Of a stretch of DNA of 64,000 nt, positions 9,393 to 18,317 are shown piece by piece. The position numbers and the translations under genes were made by a program. Under the pieces are notes generated by a model. That model did no database searches. It was not told where the DNA came from and was given only the letters and a program-made list of their open reading frames with translations. Position 1 is the stretch's first letter; each line of letters starts with the position of its first letter. This stretch comes from an uncultured Prevotella sp. (lineage in GTDB: Bacteria > Bacteroidota > Bacteroidia > Bacteroidales > Bacteroidaceae): contig CALCHM010000127.1 in NCBI GenBank assembly GCA_937901345.1, positions 5,229 to 69,228 on the forward strand. The letters run 5' to 3'.

Positions 9393-10091
9393 TTACTCAA
9401 AGTAAAGCGTCAGCGTCACCATGTTTATTGTCGCCTTGTTTACGCTTTGTGTAAATACCTGTTGTGAAGAATCCAGCAGGTCGCTACGATCTTTTTTTAA
9501 GATGTCATTAAGTCCGAAACTAAATTTTAATTCCGGAATAATCTTAAAGAAAGGCAAATAGCAATCGCATCCGAAACCAACCTCCAAGCATAACGAGAAT
9601 GGTTTTGTTTGGAGCAACGTATGCTTCTTGGCTGTTAAGTCGTAGTTGGCGCTAATACCTCCTACCACGTATGGACGATAATTGTTATAACGTGGTCCCG
9701 AAAGTTTCATGTTTATAGGCACGGATAGCAAAGCTGATTTCATATCCTGCGACTCTTCCTTCCCTGAAACATGATCAAAGAAACAGAGATGCTTACTGCC
9801 AAAGTGTAGAGCAGGTTGTAGGCGTAAAGATACGTAGCGATTCACACGCCAATCTCCTAATACACCGACACTAAAACCGAGGTTCATTTTGTCGTTCTCT
9901 ACGCTCCATTGCGCACCCGTTGCTGGGTCTATATAACCATTGTTTTCAAATTCAATCCCCTGGTCATGAATACCAAAGAAGAAACCGTAGTGGAAACGGC
10001 GTTCGTCGATAAAGGGCTTGTTTTGCACCTTGCGCTCTTGAGCCAATAGACTCAGGGAGAAGACGGAAAGGAGAAGAAAAAGGTATCTCAT
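9393..10091 (-). CDS. porT: PorT-like outer-membrane beta-barrel protein
   Basis: This secreted 232-residue protein has a signal peptide (MRYLFLLLSVFSLSLLAQ) and an all-beta pattern ending in the aromatic-terminated strand MVTLTLYFE, typical of outer-membrane barrels. The N-terminal region (NKPFIDERRFHYGFFFGIHDQ, LGFSVGVLGDWRVNRY, LRLQPALHFGSKHL) resembles PorT, a barrel protein needed for type IX secretion in Porphyromonas and relatives. It is monocistronic and converges with relA/spoT. The PorT assignment rests on remembered family sequence; the broader call 'porin family protein' is safer. No other type IX component is encoded nearby. Confidence 0.75.
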   Translation of the reverse strand: MRYLFLLLSVFSLSLLAQERKVQNKPFIDERRFHYGFFFGIHDQGIEFENNGYIDPATGAQWSVENDKMNLGFSVGVLGDWRVNRYVSLRLQPALHFGSKHLCFFDHVSGKEESQDMKSALLSVPINMKLSGPRYNNYRPYVVGGISANYDLTAKKHTLLQTKPFSLCLEVGFGCDCYLPFFKIIPELKFSFGLNDILKKDRSDLLDSSQQVFTQSVNKATINMVTLTLYFE

Positions 10092-10246
10092 GATGAAAAT
10101 TGCTAATAATGGGGAATGGAAATACTCCCGGTTCTTACTATCATTATTTGGATGAAAATAATACTTCTCTGCCCTGCAAAATTAACTCAATTCCGGGAGA
10201 TGGCAAGAAAAACTTTTGGAAGTTACTTAAAAAAAACAGGTTTTAG

Positions 10247-10277
10247 TTTGTTTATTGGAAGGGGCGGTGTATCTTTG
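10247..10277 (+). promoter_or_regulatory. Promoter of the ferredoxin gene
   Basis: TTTG (10247-10250), a 19-nt spacer, and TATCTTTG (10270-10277) are an essentially perfect Bacteroidetes housekeeping promoter. The expected leader is about 55 nt, ending at the ferredoxin ATG at 10339. Confidence 0.8.
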
Positions 10278-10338
10278 CAAAGGCAATGAATAAAGCAAAA
10301 CATAAACATAACAAATCACTCATTAAAAACTTACAATT

Positions 10339-10509
10339 ATGGCTTACGTAATTACAGATGATTGTATCGCATGCGGTACTTGTATTGACGAATGTCCCTC
10401 TGGCGCTATTTCTGAAGGCGAAAAGTATGCTATTGACCCCAATTCTTGCGTAGATTGTGGTACTTGCGCAGACGTATGTCCCTCAGGTGCAATCGTTCCT
10501 GGCGAATAA
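10339..10509 (+). CDS. 2[4Fe-4S] ferredoxin, 56 residues
   Basis: This small electron carrier starts MAYVITDDCIACGTCIDECP. Its second cluster motif is CVDCGTCADVCPSGAI. Both CxxCxxCxxxCP motifs are complete, so it should bind two [4Fe-4S] clusters like clostridial-type ferredoxins, and at 56 residues it is full length for that family. It is a single-gene unit with its own strong promoter and a hairpin terminator 22 nt after the stop. Its partners (for example pyruvate:ferredoxin oxidoreductase or hydrogenase) are not in the window. The symmetry of the two halves makes the identification secure. Confidence 0.95.
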   Translation: MAYVITDDCIACGTCIDECPSGAISEGEKYAIDPNSCVDCGTCADVCPSGAIVPGE

Positions 10510-10531
10510 TCACAATTGTCGCACAAAACTT

Positions 10532-10567
10532 AAGAACTTGAACACACTGTTCAGGTTCTTTTTTTGA
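10532..10567 (+). terminator. Intrinsic terminator of the ferredoxin gene
   Basis: The arm aagaacttgaac pairs with gttcaggttctt (one mismatch) around a short loop, followed by a run of T residues. Confidence 0.9.
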
Positions 10568-11030
10568 TATACTTACTCAATATTAATATTACCGCTTCAT
10601 TTATAGCGTGAAAATGCCGCAAAAGTTTATTACTCATCTTTCTGAGGCGGAGAAAGTTTACGAAACCATTTTTACACAACATCAGAATATCAGCATTGTT
10701 AGTAGCATAAGTTTACACTACCACTTTTATGTTTTTTAATCTTTGTGTCTCTTTGCATCCTTGCATGAAGTAAAACCTATGTGTACTTCTTACATGAATG
10801 TAATGCGGTTTTGTTTCCTTATCTTACGTAACGGGATGTATAGTGTGATCGAAATAGTATTTAGTCTTCAGGTTTTCTACCAGTCAATCGTTTCCGCATG
10901 GAAATTTTTCACAGACATCTTTCATCTATACTCTATTCACCGTGTCCGTCCTATTTCGTTGTTACATTGTCACATTGTCACATGTCACGCTAAAAGGTGT
11001 CCACATATATAAAAACAGATAAATAAAAGG
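10566..11030. other. AT-rich intergenic region, no gene seen
   Basis: Open frames here are short and have no recognisable domain. The short direct repeat tgtcacat occurs at about 10968-10985. No RNA gene was recognised. The region ends at a copy of the 163-bp REP-like element. Confidence 0.5.
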
Positions 11031-11193
11031 CGTTGTGTCATAATGAGCAAACTGCTGCGTTGCTCCTCAATTTCGGATTTGGTCATGTACTTCAGTACAC
11101 TCCCTTCATCCTCCATTTCAGCGCCTTGCATTTTACTCATTCTTACACAACTTAAGAGGGTGTGCCGAAATTTTGCATTTCGACACACCCTCT
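11031..11193 (-). repeat. REP-like 163-bp repeat, copy A
   Basis: This is a near-identical inverted copy of the elements at 33998-34161 and 59287-59449. Its 5' end (in minus-strand reading) is a perfect stem, agagggtgtg against cacaccctct, with an inner tcgaaa/tttcg stem. The body contains a conserved short frame starting MSKMQGAEMEDEGSVLK in this copy. The hairpin end is 23 nt after the ompA stop, where it may double as that gene's terminator. Confidence 0.9.
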
Positions 11194-11215
11194 TATTTTA
11201 TAGGAAAGTATTTAA

Positions 11216-12409
11216 TTACTGAACCTGAACTGTTACACGACGGTTGTAGCTATAAGGAGCGATAATGTCTACACCACCTTCAGACTTAACAACGATCTTA
11301 TCTTCAGCAACACCCATCTTAATGAGTTCCTTCTTAACTGTAGCAGCACGCTTTTCAGAAAGCTTCTGGTTGTAAGCGGGAGCACCTGTCTTGCTGTCAG
11401 CATAACCTGTAACAACGAGTGTCTTGCCATTGTTCTTAGCAAATTCTGCGATTTCCTTAACGTTAACGAGGTCCTTGCGTGAAGCAATGCGAGAAGATTC
11501 AACGTTGAAGAATACAGATGCAGATGTACCGATAAACTGAACTTCCTTAACTACGCGAACTTCGGGCTTCTTAGCTTCAGCCTGTGCAAGGAGTGCGCGG
11601 AGCTTTTCTGTTTCCTGCTGTTCAGCAGCGAGTTGTGCATTTACTGCGTCGAGTTGTTCCTGATTCATAGCCATGATAGCAGCGAGGTCGGGAGTGTGTT
11701 CCCAAGTTGTAGTCTTGCTGATCTGGTATGTAACACCCAACTTCAATGTTGCAACCTTGTCCCAAGTGCGAGTTGAGAAACGACTAGAGTGTGCATTACC
11801 GTGTTCGCCGATGATGTCGCTGTCTGTAGCTGTGAACTGAAGATCAGCGAAAGCAGAGAAGCGCTTGCTCAAACGGAAGTCATTGTAGAGACCAATGTTG
11901 AACGCGAGGTTTGCCTTGTTAGCTGAGCAGTTGCGGAAGTAACCACCACCAATGTAAGGAATGAAACTCCAGATACGTTCGGGGTTGTAACCACCGATGA
12001 GGTTGTGAAGGTTAAACATTACATCTTCGTGGATGTAAAGGAAACTATTTGTTCCGTGAGGATCTTCACCGCAGCATTCAGCGTGAGGATTGTTGATGCC
12101 GTAATGTGCAACATTTACATTTCTAACCCAACCTGCGTCTGCAACTGTGCGCAAACCAAGACCGGGAGTGAACCATTTACCTACAGCCAAAGTCCCACCG
12201 AAAGAACCACGCTTGTGAGTGAAGGGATTTCCATCAACACCAGTTTCCTGTGAAGTGTATGAAGCATTGTATGCACCACCTGCACTGATAAACCAATTTG
12301 CCCAGAAACTGTTAGTTGCTACGCTGTGCTTCTTAACAGGTACATTTTCCTGAGCTGTAGTTGCTGTTGCAAAACCTGCAAAAGCAAGAGCCAACATTAA
12401 CTTTTTCAT
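11216..12409 (-). CDS. OmpA-family outer membrane protein
   Basis: This is an outer-membrane barrel with a peptidoglycan-binding OmpA-like tail. The signal peptide is MKKLMLALAFAGFATATTAQ, followed by about 200 residues of beta-strand-rich barrel. A coiled-coil linker follows (MAMNQEQLDAVNAQLAAEQQ). The C-terminal OmpA domain (from about residue 290) contains LVVTGYADSKTGAPAYNQKL and the SEKRAATVKKELI helix. At 397 residues it matches abundant OmpA-like proteins of Prevotella and Porphyromonas that anchor the outer membrane to the cell wall. A TATATTTG -7 box lies about 100 nt upstream, giving a long 5' leader. Confidence 0.93.
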   Translation of the reverse strand: MKKLMLALAFAGFATATTAQENVPVKKHSVATNSFWANWFISAGGAYNASYTSQETGVDGNPFTHKRGSFGGTLAVGKWFTPGLGLRTVADAGWVRNVNVAHYGINNPHAECCGEDPHGTNSFLYIHEDVMFNLHNLIGGYNPERIWSFIPYIGGGYFRNCSANKANLAFNIGLYNDFRLSKRFSAFADLQFTATDSDIIGEHGNAHSSRFSTRTWDKVATLKLGVTYQISKTTTWEHTPDLAAIMAMNQEQLDAVNAQLAAEQQETEKLRALLAQAEAKKPEVRVVKEVQFIGTSASVFFNVESSRIASRKDLVNVKEIAEFAKNNGKTLVVTGYADSKTGAPAYNQKLSEKRAATVKKELIKMGVAEDKIVVKSEGGVDIIAPYSYNRRVTVQVQ

Positions 12410-12510
12410 AGTTGTAATGTGAATTGTGATATTAAAAAATGTTTAAGTTTTATTTCCTATAAACTTGCAACCGACTATTAAATGGGTATAGTTCGGCATT
12501 ATATTCGGTG

Positions 12511-12518
12511 CAAATATA
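12511..12518 (-). promoter_or_regulatory. -7 box for the OmpA-family gene
   Basis: On the minus strand this reads TATATTTG, an exact TAnnTTTG match. It lies 102 nt before the ATG, implying a leader of about 95 nt. No good -33 TTTG is seen. Confidence 0.55.
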
Positions 12519-12622
12519 CTCATTTCCCTAGTTACGCTCCTACATTTTTCTTGAAAAACTTGCTTCTTGAGTTGTTAATTTAGCAATAAAAGCTCTTTTT
12601 GTTCGTTGCAGTTGGGGAAAAG

Positions 12623-13309
12623 TCAAATTTTGCAAGTAAAAATGCTCCAAATGGGCAATGTGGGGTAGGGGGCTGTTATGTTTATTTCCTGTTTTGATAC
12701 GGGATGAATAAAATTAACTTTTCTTGCGTGCAAACAGATGCTCCCGTCTGGGTTGGAGCGTGGAGAACCATACTTTAAGTCACCTTTTATCGGTGCCAAT
12801 GCTGTAGCGAGTTGGCAGCGTATTTGGTGGTGTCTTCCTGTGTGCAGGTTTACTTGTATTAAGGCATATCTGTCGCTCGATTGGAGGAGTTTGTAATCTA
12901 ACGTAGCCTTTTTGCTTCCCTGCACCTCTTTAGTGAATGCGTAAGCCTTGTTTTGCTTTTCGTTGCGCGTTAAGTAATGGGTGAGCAATACGGGCGCGTT
13001 AGTAGCAGTTAATTGGTTGTGTTTCGGTATGATGGCATGGTATGTTTTGTGTACTTCGCCTTTTCGAAACATTTCGTTTAGTCGTGTCAGCGCTTTACTA
13101 GTTTTTGCAAAGACAACGATTCCGCTCACTGGGCGGTCTAATCGATGAACGACTCCGAGAAAAACCTCGCCTGGTTTGTTGTATTTTTCTTTGAGATACG
13201 CCTTAACGATATCGCTTAACGGAGCATCACCTGTTTTATCTCCCTGCACAATTTCACCTGCTACCTTATTGACAATGATGATGTGATTATCTTCGTAAAG
13301 AGGTGTCAT
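12623..13309 (-). CDS. RluA-family pseudouridine synthase
   Basis: This enzyme isomerises specific uridines in rRNA or tRNA to pseudouridine. The catalytic motif is VVHRLDRPVSGIVVFAKT with the nucleophilic Asp at residue 58. The later family motifs LIQVNLHTGRHHQIRCQLA and GDLKYG are present. At 228 residues it lacks an N-terminal S4 domain and so resembles the short RluA/TruC-like clade; the target cannot be told from sequence. It lies downstream of fabG but is separated from it by about 130 bp and a hairpin, so it probably has its own promoter. Confidence 0.9.
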   Translation of the reverse strand: MTPLYEDNHIIIVNKVAGEIVQGDKTGDAPLSDIVKAYLKEKYNKPGEVFLGVVHRLDRPVSGIVVFAKTSKALTRLNEMFRKGEVHKTYHAIIPKHNQLTATNAPVLLTHYLTRNEKQNKAYAFTKEVQGSKKATLDYKLLQSSDRYALIQVNLHTGRHHQIRCQLATALAPIKGDLKYGSPRSNPDGSICLHARKVNFIHPVSKQEINITAPYPTLPIWSIFTCKI

Positions 13310-13340
13310 ATTAGTTGCTAAATAGGAGGTATATATGAGA

Positions 13341-13376
13341 GAAAGAATCGGAACATGTTTAGCGTCCGATTCTTTC
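13341..13376. terminator. Hairpin between fabG and the pseudouridine synthase gene
   Basis: gaaagaatcgga and tccgattctttc form a perfect 12-bp stem. T-rich sequence follows on the plus strand and pyrimidine-rich sequence on the minus strand. It lies just after fabG (minus strand) and is a probable terminator for it. Confidence 0.6.
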
Positions 13377-13437
13377 CTTTTTTTGGGTGCATTATGTGAT
13401 ATACGTAAGACATATATTACATAAGTGCATCCCTTTA

Positions 13438-14184
13438 TTACATATTCATACCGCCATCAACCTGCAACACTTGACCTGTAACGTAACTAGAAAGGTCTGA
13501 AGCGAGGAAGGTTGCTACATTGGCAATGTCTTCTACCTGACCACCACGGCGGAGAGGAATTTTAGCGCACCATTCTTTGCGTACTTCTTCAGGGAGTGCG
13601 CCTGTCATTGCTGTTTCGATGAAACCAGGAGCAATTGCGTTTGCACGGATGCCGCGAGATCCGAGTTCTTGAGCAATACTCTTAGCAAGGGCGATAAGAC
13701 CTGCCTTAGATGCAGCATAGTTGCTTTGCCCCGCATTGCCGTGTACACCCACAACTGAAGCCATGTTGATGATGTTACCGCTACGTTGGCGCATCATGAT
13801 GGGGGTGCAAGCGTGGATGAAATTGAAGGCAGACTTCAAGTTTACTGCGATAACAGCATCCCATTGTGCTTCAGACATGCGCATCATGAGTCCGTCCTTT
13901 GTGATACCTGCATTATTAACGAGGATGTCGATTTGTCCGAATTCTTCCTTTACTGCATTTACAACTTCTTCTGTTTGAGCAAAGTCAGCTGCGTTACTCG
14001 CATAACCCACACACTTAACACCTAGTGCGGAGATTTCTGCTTCTGTTTGTTTGCCGTTTTCGTCAATTACAAGGTCTGTGAAGGCAATGTTTGCGCCTTC
14101 TTGAGCGAATTTCATTGCGATAGCCTTACCGATACCGCGTGCAGCGCCTGTGATGAGGGCTGTCTTACCTGTTAAAAGTCCCAT
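13438..14184 (-). CDS. fabG: 3-oxoacyl-[ACP] reductase
   Basis: FabG is an NADPH-dependent short-chain dehydrogenase that reduces 3-oxoacyl-ACP in type II fatty acid synthesis. It shows the Rossmann motif TGAARGIG (residues 12-19), NNAG (90-93), and the catalytic Ser143, Tyr156 and Lys160 (SNYAASKAG). The C-terminus VTGQVLQVDGGMNM is diagnostic for FabG within the SDR family. The 248-residue length is typical. A TetR-type regulator gene lies 61 bp upstream on the same strand, probably in the same transcript, which hints at control of lipid synthesis by that regulator (inference). Confidence 0.93.
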   Translation of the reverse strand: MGLLTGKTALITGAARGIGKAIAMKFAQEGANIAFTDLVIDENGKQTEAEISALGVKCVGYASNAADFAQTEEVVNAVKEEFGQIDILVNNAGITKDGLMMRMSEAQWDAVIAVNLKSAFNFIHACTPIMMRQRSGNIINMASVVGVHGNAGQSNYAASKAGLIALAKSIAQELGSRGIRANAIAPGFIETAMTGALPEEVRKEWCAKIPLRRGGQVEDIANVATFLASDLSSYVTGQVLQVDGGMNM

Positions 14185-14245
14185 TTTAATTGCTATTTAT
14201 TCTTTAGGGTTGTTATATTTCTATTGGTTGGGGCTTTAAGTTTTA

Positions 14246-14824
14246 TTACTTAAGCACTTTGTTGAGAATGTCACATACGATTCGCTTACTGTCATCGCTT
14301 GAAAGTCCTTTGGCTACTCTGTCATAGATGTAGGGCACTTCCATGCCTTTGATTGCATAGTGTATGATGTCGGCAACAAGTGGGATGCTTTCAATCTTAA
14401 AATGATTGCGATCCACTCCTTCTTGAAGCACTTGTCTGAGAACATTGCGCTCTTCTTCGTCGAATGCTCTTCGCACGCGTTCAACAGTTCTGATATCTCG
14501 GAAAAATTCTGCTCGCAGAGAACCGTTTCGTGTCACAACTTCTTTGATTACAGAGAGGTGTGTGTAAATGATGCCAATGATTTTCTCTTCGGGTGAGATG
14601 ATTTTGTTTGCGGTTTCATCCAATCTTTCTGATAGAATTTCGAGTTCAGATGTTATGACTGCCTCATATAGTTCTTCTTTGTTTTTGAAGTAGGTGTAAA
14701 GCGTGCGTCTCCCTTTGCCCGAGGCCGCAGCAATATCGTTCATTGTTGTGGCTTCAAATCCTTGGCGCACAAAGAGTTCACGAGCGCATTCTACAAGGCG
14801 GTTTCGGGTTTTAGAAATAGACAT
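14246..14824 (-). CDS. TetR/AcrR-family transcriptional regulator
   Basis: This is a ligand-responsive repressor-type protein. The N-terminal helix-turn-helix domain covers residues 1-60 (RNRLVECARELFVRQGFEAT, then MNDIAAASGKGRRTLYTYFKNKEELYEAVI), a classic TetR_N pattern. The C-terminal ligand domain is unassigned. The 192-residue length is normal. It is the first gene before fabG and has a good promoter at 14897-14929. The ligand is unknown. Autoregulation together with fabG is plausible but cannot be read from the sequence. Confidence 0.9.
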   Translation of the reverse strand: MSISKTRNRLVECARELFVRQGFEATTMNDIAAASGKGRRTLYTYFKNKEELYEAVITSELEILSERLDETANKIISPEEKIIGIIYTHLSVIKEVVTRNGSLRAEFFRDIRTVERVRRAFDEEERNVLRQVLQEGVDRNHFKIESIPLVADIIHYAIKGMEVPYIYDRVAKGLSSDDSKRIVCDILNKVLK

Positions 14825-14896
14825 AGTTGAAAATTGTTGTGAATGGACTTGAATAGTAATTGGATTTCTGAATTACGCACACTTGAATTCTATGTG

Positions 14897-14929
14897 CAAA
14901 GGTACAAGTATTTTACCTAAATTGCCAAA
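14897..14929 (-). promoter_or_regulatory. Promoter of the tetR-fabG unit
   Basis: On the minus strand TTTG (14929-14926), a 21-nt spacer and TACCTTTG (14904-14897) match the Bacteroidetes -33/-7 consensus. The ATG lies about 73 nt downstream. Confidence 0.75.
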
Positions 14930-15007
14930 CTATATGCTCCTTTTTTGCACAAAAACTTTAGAAATGAGAAATAAGGAAGGCGAGATATGAGAGATGAGGG
15001 GGTGAAA

Positions 15008-15044
15008 AAGCAAATAGGCAACCCTCGGGAGAGGATTGCCTATT
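15008..15044 (-). terminator. Terminator of the rplU-rpmA operon
   Basis: aataggcaa (15013-15021) pairs with ttgcctatt (15036-15044), with inner pairing of the c- and g-rich parts. On the minus strand the stem is followed by a T-rich stretch. It lies 21 nt after the rpmA stop. Confidence 0.8.
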
Positions 15045-15064
15045 GTAATCATTTTCGTTGGTAA

Positions 15065-15322
15065 TTAAGCCTTGGGCTCAACACTAACTACGCTACGGTC
15101 ACGCTGACCGCGCTTGAAAGTTACAACACCATCTGTGAGTGCGAAGAGAGTGTGGTCGCTACCCATACCTACGTTCTTACCAGGGTAGTGAACTGTACCG
15201 CGCTGACGCACGATAATGTTACCTGCGATGCAAGTCTGACCACCCCAGATCTTAACACCTAATCTTTGTGAAGCTGATTCACGGCCGTTCTTAGAACTAC
15301 CAACACCTTTCTTATGTGCCAT
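15065..15322 (-). CDS. rpmA: 50S ribosomal protein L27
   Basis: L27 belongs to the large ribosomal subunit, and its N-terminus reaches the peptidyl-transferase centre. The N-terminus [20 protein letters not shown] is the invariant bL27 signature, with no cleaved extension of the Firmicutes type. [15 protein letters not shown] and [15 protein letters not shown] follow. At 85 residues it is full length. It lies 22 bp after rplU in the usual rplU-rpmA operon and is closed by a hairpin terminator. Confidence 0.98.
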   Translation of the reverse strand: MAHKKGVGSSKNGRESASQRLGVKIWGGQTCIAGNIIVRQRGTVHYPGKNVGMGSDHTLFALTDGVVTFKRGQRDRSVVSVEPKA

Positions 15323-15344
15323 TTTCTTCTAACTTTTTAAGGGG

Positions 15345-15662
15345 TTAAGCAATTACGTTTTTGATTGTCAACTGAGTGTACTGATGGCGGTAACCATTCA
15401 ACTTGCGGTAACCTTTACGGCGCTTCTTGTGGAAAACGAGCACCTTGTCACCCTTTACGAGGGGATCGATTACTTCGCATACTACCTTAGCGCCTTCAAC
15501 TACGGGAGCGCCTACAGTAACTTGACCATTGTTGTCTACCAACAACACCTTTTCAAATTCAACAGCCTGACCGCTTTCTGCGTTCTGAATGTGGTTTACG
15601 AAGAGCTTCTTGCCTTCTTCCACCTTAAACTGCTGACCGTTAATCTCTACGATTGCGTACAT
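15345..15662 (-). CDS. rplU: 50S ribosomal protein L21
   Basis: L21 is a large-subunit protein that binds 23S rRNA. The start [20 protein letters not shown] is the family opening, followed by [20 protein letters not shown]. The C-terminus has the conserved [20 protein letters not shown] basic segment. It has 105 residues from this ATG. The frame stays open for another 29 codons upstream, but that part overlaps the promoter and is not conserved. It is the first gene of rplU-rpmA. Confidence 0.98.
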   Translation of the reverse strand: MYAIVEINGQQFKVEEGKKLFVNHIQNAESGQAVEFEKVLLVDNNGQVTVGAPVVEGAKVVCEVIDPLVKGDKVLVFHKKRRKGYRKLNGYRHQYTQLTIKNVIA

Positions 15663-15746
15663 TATTATAAATATATTAAACGGATTTTTCCAAGAGGCGT
15701 AGTCTTTTGACTCGCTTGTTTTGCCCCTTTGGACTCTAATCGGGTG

Positions 15747-15754
15747 CAAAATTA
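15747..15754 (-). promoter_or_regulatory. -7 box for rplU
   Basis: On the minus strand this reads TAATTTTG, an exact TAnnTTTG match, 85 nt before the rplU ATG. A weak TTGT lies at about the -33 position. Confidence 0.55.
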
Positions 15755-15759
15755 CGACT

Positions 15760-17355
15760 TTATTTTTTACCCCACAAGTGTTCGTATGCTTTTTTTACTT
15801 TCTCGGCGCTGCTAAGTGTGTTTGAATCTGCTGCTTGGGGAATGTTTATGGGGATGAGTGCTGACTCGTTGCCATAAGCGTCTACTGAGGTGATCGCATA
15901 TTGCTCATACAAGAGTTCGGGTAAGGCGGGGGTATAATGGAAAGTGGTTTGGCGAAGTTTGTGGGCGATGCATTTGGGCGTAGTATCATCTTTGCAGATG
16001 CGGTATACATTGTAATATATGGGTGTTGCATCTTCAACGGCATTCCATTTTAAGTTAATGCTATGTCCGCTTTTGGTTATTTCTGCCTTAGGTGCAATAG
16101 GGGGGATGCTATCAGTCCACGTCATTGCCGGCGTCATTGCGGGTGATTTGTAAAAGTCGCGTTGTAACCAGTCGTAGAGTCCCTTTTCATTGTTTAACAA
16201 GAATTCAGAGCGGAAGAAGGCATGTCCGCCCATTCCTAGGTCTCGAGTGACATGCATTTGGCGTCTTACAATCTCAAGACTCCAATTTTGCAAGTGACGG
16301 TTTAAGAAGTATATACCCAATCCTGGAACAACAGGTCGCCCTGCACAATTTTCTTGCCAATCTACAGCAAATGGGTAAAAATGTTTGCCGTCGAAGTACA
16401 TCATGGGAAAAAGTGCATCCATGAGTCCGTCTTTCAACCATTCTTGGGCTTCTTGATTAACAGCTGAATAGGCATTCCATCCGTAACTGCTTTGTCGGGG
16501 GAGATCCTTATATTTCCCGATGGGGGCGCAGGTGAGTTTTATCCATGGTCGTACGGTCTTAATTGCTGTGTGGATTTGTGTTACGCAGCGTGTGACGTTG
16601 GCTCTGCGCCATGTTGCTTTGTTTTGTTTGTTGCCGTATTTTTTGTAGGTCTTGGCATCGTTAAATTTAATGGCTTTTTCGGGATAGCGAATGTAATCAA
16701 GGTGTATGCCGTCAACGTTGTAGTTGGTTACGATTTCCTCACAGATGGTCGCCAAATACTCTGCTGTGCCTGGAACTCCAGGGTCTAACATCCACACATC
16801 GTCACAGCGTTGGCACAATTCGGGGCGTTTATGGGGCAGTGCTTGTTTCCCTAACTTTTTTTCTGTTGGCACTTTGCATATGGGGAAAGATACTACCCAT
16901 GCGTGGCATTCCAACCCACGTTTGTGGCATTCCTCAATGGCGAACGCTAATGGGTCATAGAGTGGTGCTTTTCCTGGTGTTCCCGTAAATGCTTCGTCCC
17001 AAGGTTCATATTTTGATTGGTATGCTGTTGTTGAACGCATACGTGCTTGCACGAAAACGGTATTAATATTTGCTGCCACATATTTGTCAAGCATTTGTCG
17101 GAGTTCTTCTTTTTGGCGTTCTGCGCCTTCAGGAGTGGTAGCAGGTTTCTTTGGCCAGTCAAGGTTTAAGTATGTAGTCAACCACACAGCGCGATACTCG
17201 CGAGGCATGGCTGTTATAGTCAGATGGCAACACGTCAGTAAGAGGGTGATGCAGAGGCGTAGGATGAAGTGTTTGGGGATCACGTGTAAGGGAGTTATAT
17301 GGTGTTTGTGTATGAAAAAGAGGTGTCGTAAAGACGAACGAGGGGGAGAAAGCAC
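15760..17355 (-). CDS. Secreted GHL10 (DUF187) family glycoside hydrolase
   Basis: This is a predicted exported (beta/alpha)8 glycosidase-like enzyme. The GHL10 core begins [17 protein letters not shown], with [25 protein letters not shown] and [13 protein letters not shown], which holds the conserved Asp of this family. A C-terminal Ig/FnIII-like region follows (about residues 425-510, [20 protein letters not shown]). The substrate is unknown; family members have been linked to cell-wall or surface glycans. The N-terminus contains the signal peptide [24 protein letters not shown] start at 17283 would give a tidier signal peptide than the ATG at 17355, so the start is uncertain. Two secreted-protein genes lie upstream on the same strand. 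Confidence 0.85.
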   Translation of the reverse strand: MLSPPRSSLRHLFFIHKHHITPLHVIPKHFILRLCITLLLTCCHLTITAMPREYRAVWLTTYLNLDWPKKPATTPEGAERQKEELRQMLDKYVAANINTVFVQARMRSTTAYQSKYEPWDEAFTGTPGKAPLYDPLAFAIEECHKRGLECHAWVVSFPICKVPTEKKLGKQALPHKRPELCQRCDDVWMLDPGVPGTAEYLATICEEIVTNYNVDGIHLDYIRYPEKAIKFNDAKTYKKYGNKQNKATWRRANVTRCVTQIHTAIKTVRPWIKLTCAPIGKYKDLPRQSSYGWNAYSAVNQEAQEWLKDGLMDALFPMMYFDGKHFYPFAVDWQENCAGRPVVPGLGIYFLNRHLQNWSLEIVRRQMHVTRDLGMGGHAFFRSEFLLNNEKGLYDWLQRDFYKSPAMTPAMTWTDSIPPIAPKAEITKSGHSINLKWNAVEDATPIYYNVYRICKDDTTPKCIAHKLRQTTFHYTPALPELLYEQYAITSVDAYGNESALIPINIPQAADSNTLSSAEKVKKAYEHLWGKK

Positions 17356-17376
17356 GGTGGTATGCTGATGTGCGCG

Positions 17377-18273
17377 TTATTTTCTACTTAAGGTGCGAGC
17401 TTTTAAGCGGTCTTTTTCTGCTAGCGAGTGTTTTCCTAGTTGTTCAAGGCATTGTGCGCGCTCAATGTAGAGTGCAGCGCTTTGAGGTGCTAGGTGAATA
17501 GCTGCGTCATAATCTAAAAGTGCTAAGTCATGGAGGTTGAGTGCGCTATAGATTGTTGCTCGAAGGGCGAGTGCGTCAACGTTTCCCTTATTTACGCTAA
17601 TGTGATGCGTGAGTCGTTCAATGGCTTCTTGAGAGCGTCCTTCTTCGTGGAGTGATAAGGCAAGCATGATAGGCGCATTTTCATTTTTAGGGTCAAGTAG
17701 GCATAGTGCTTCTAAATCTTGACGTGCTTCATGGTTGAGGCGCATTCCTATGAGTGCTGATGCACGAATGAAGAGTAAACGCGTGCGTGCTTCTTTCGTT
17801 GGGGTGAGGTTGAGCAGGGCGTCGCAGTCATTTTTTGCCTCCAAAAAGTGGTGGAGTTGCAGTTCCACAACTGCTCGTGCCATTCTGATGTGATGCAGTT
17901 CGGGTTTTTGTCTCAGTGCTGCGTTGTAATGTTGCTCTGCTTCGTCTAAGCGACCTTCAACTTCTGCTATCTCTCCTAGATGTTGCTCAATGACGTAGTT
18001 CCCTTCAGCCTTGGGACGAAGTTGGAGTGCCTCTTTGAAGTGCTTCTTGGCAATGGTTAAGGAGTCGCAATGCAAGGCGCTGAATGCACGTTTTAGACAG
18101 TCGGCATAGTGCAAAGAATCTGCTTTTGCTGTTTGGTTATGTGCCTCTCGATCGTAGTCTTGTAGTGTTTTTGAACGTACATTTCCTCCCTTATCGATGT
18201 CGATAATGGTTTGGGCAGACGCTGAGATGGTGATGATGGGTAGCAACAGGAGCAGTCGGAGGAGTTTAGGCAT
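17377..18273 (-). CDS. Secreted tetratricopeptide repeat protein
   Basis: This is a periplasmic or envelope TPR protein of unknown partner. A signal peptide (MPKLLRLLLLLPIITISASAQ) is followed by about six helical TPR units, for example GEIAEVEGRLDEAEQHYNAA, then ALRATIYSALNLHDLALLDY and AALYIERAQCLEQLGKHSLA near the C-terminus. Canonical small-large-Gly-Ala-Pro spacing is visible in most units. It lies 21 bp upstream of the GHL10 gene and 44 bp downstream of another secreted-protein gene, so the three probably form an operon for an envelope task. No enzymatic motif is seen. Confidence 0.85.
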   Translation of the reverse strand: MPKLLRLLLLLPIITISASAQTIIDIDKGGNVRSKTLQDYDREAHNQTAKADSLHYADCLKRAFSALHCDSLTIAKKHFKEALQLRPKAEGNYVIEQHLGEIAEVEGRLDEAEQHYNAALRQKPELHHIRMARAVVELQLHHFLEAKNDCDALLNLTPTKEARTRLLFIRASALIGMRLNHEARQDLEALCLLDPKNENAPIMLALSLHEEGRSQEAIERLTHHISVNKGNVDALALRATIYSALNLHDLALLDYDAAIHLAPQSAALYIERAQCLEQLGKHSLAEKDRLKARTLSRK

Positions 18274-18317
18274 TTTTTTATTAGGGAGAGAAAGAATTTT
18301 TGCGAAAGAGGTGTTTG

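Noticed and set aside
10743..11012. 89-codon plus-strand frame
   Set aside because: Its Cys/His/Phe-rich, low-complexity composition and lack of promoter or domain make it a chance frame in AT-rich DNA.
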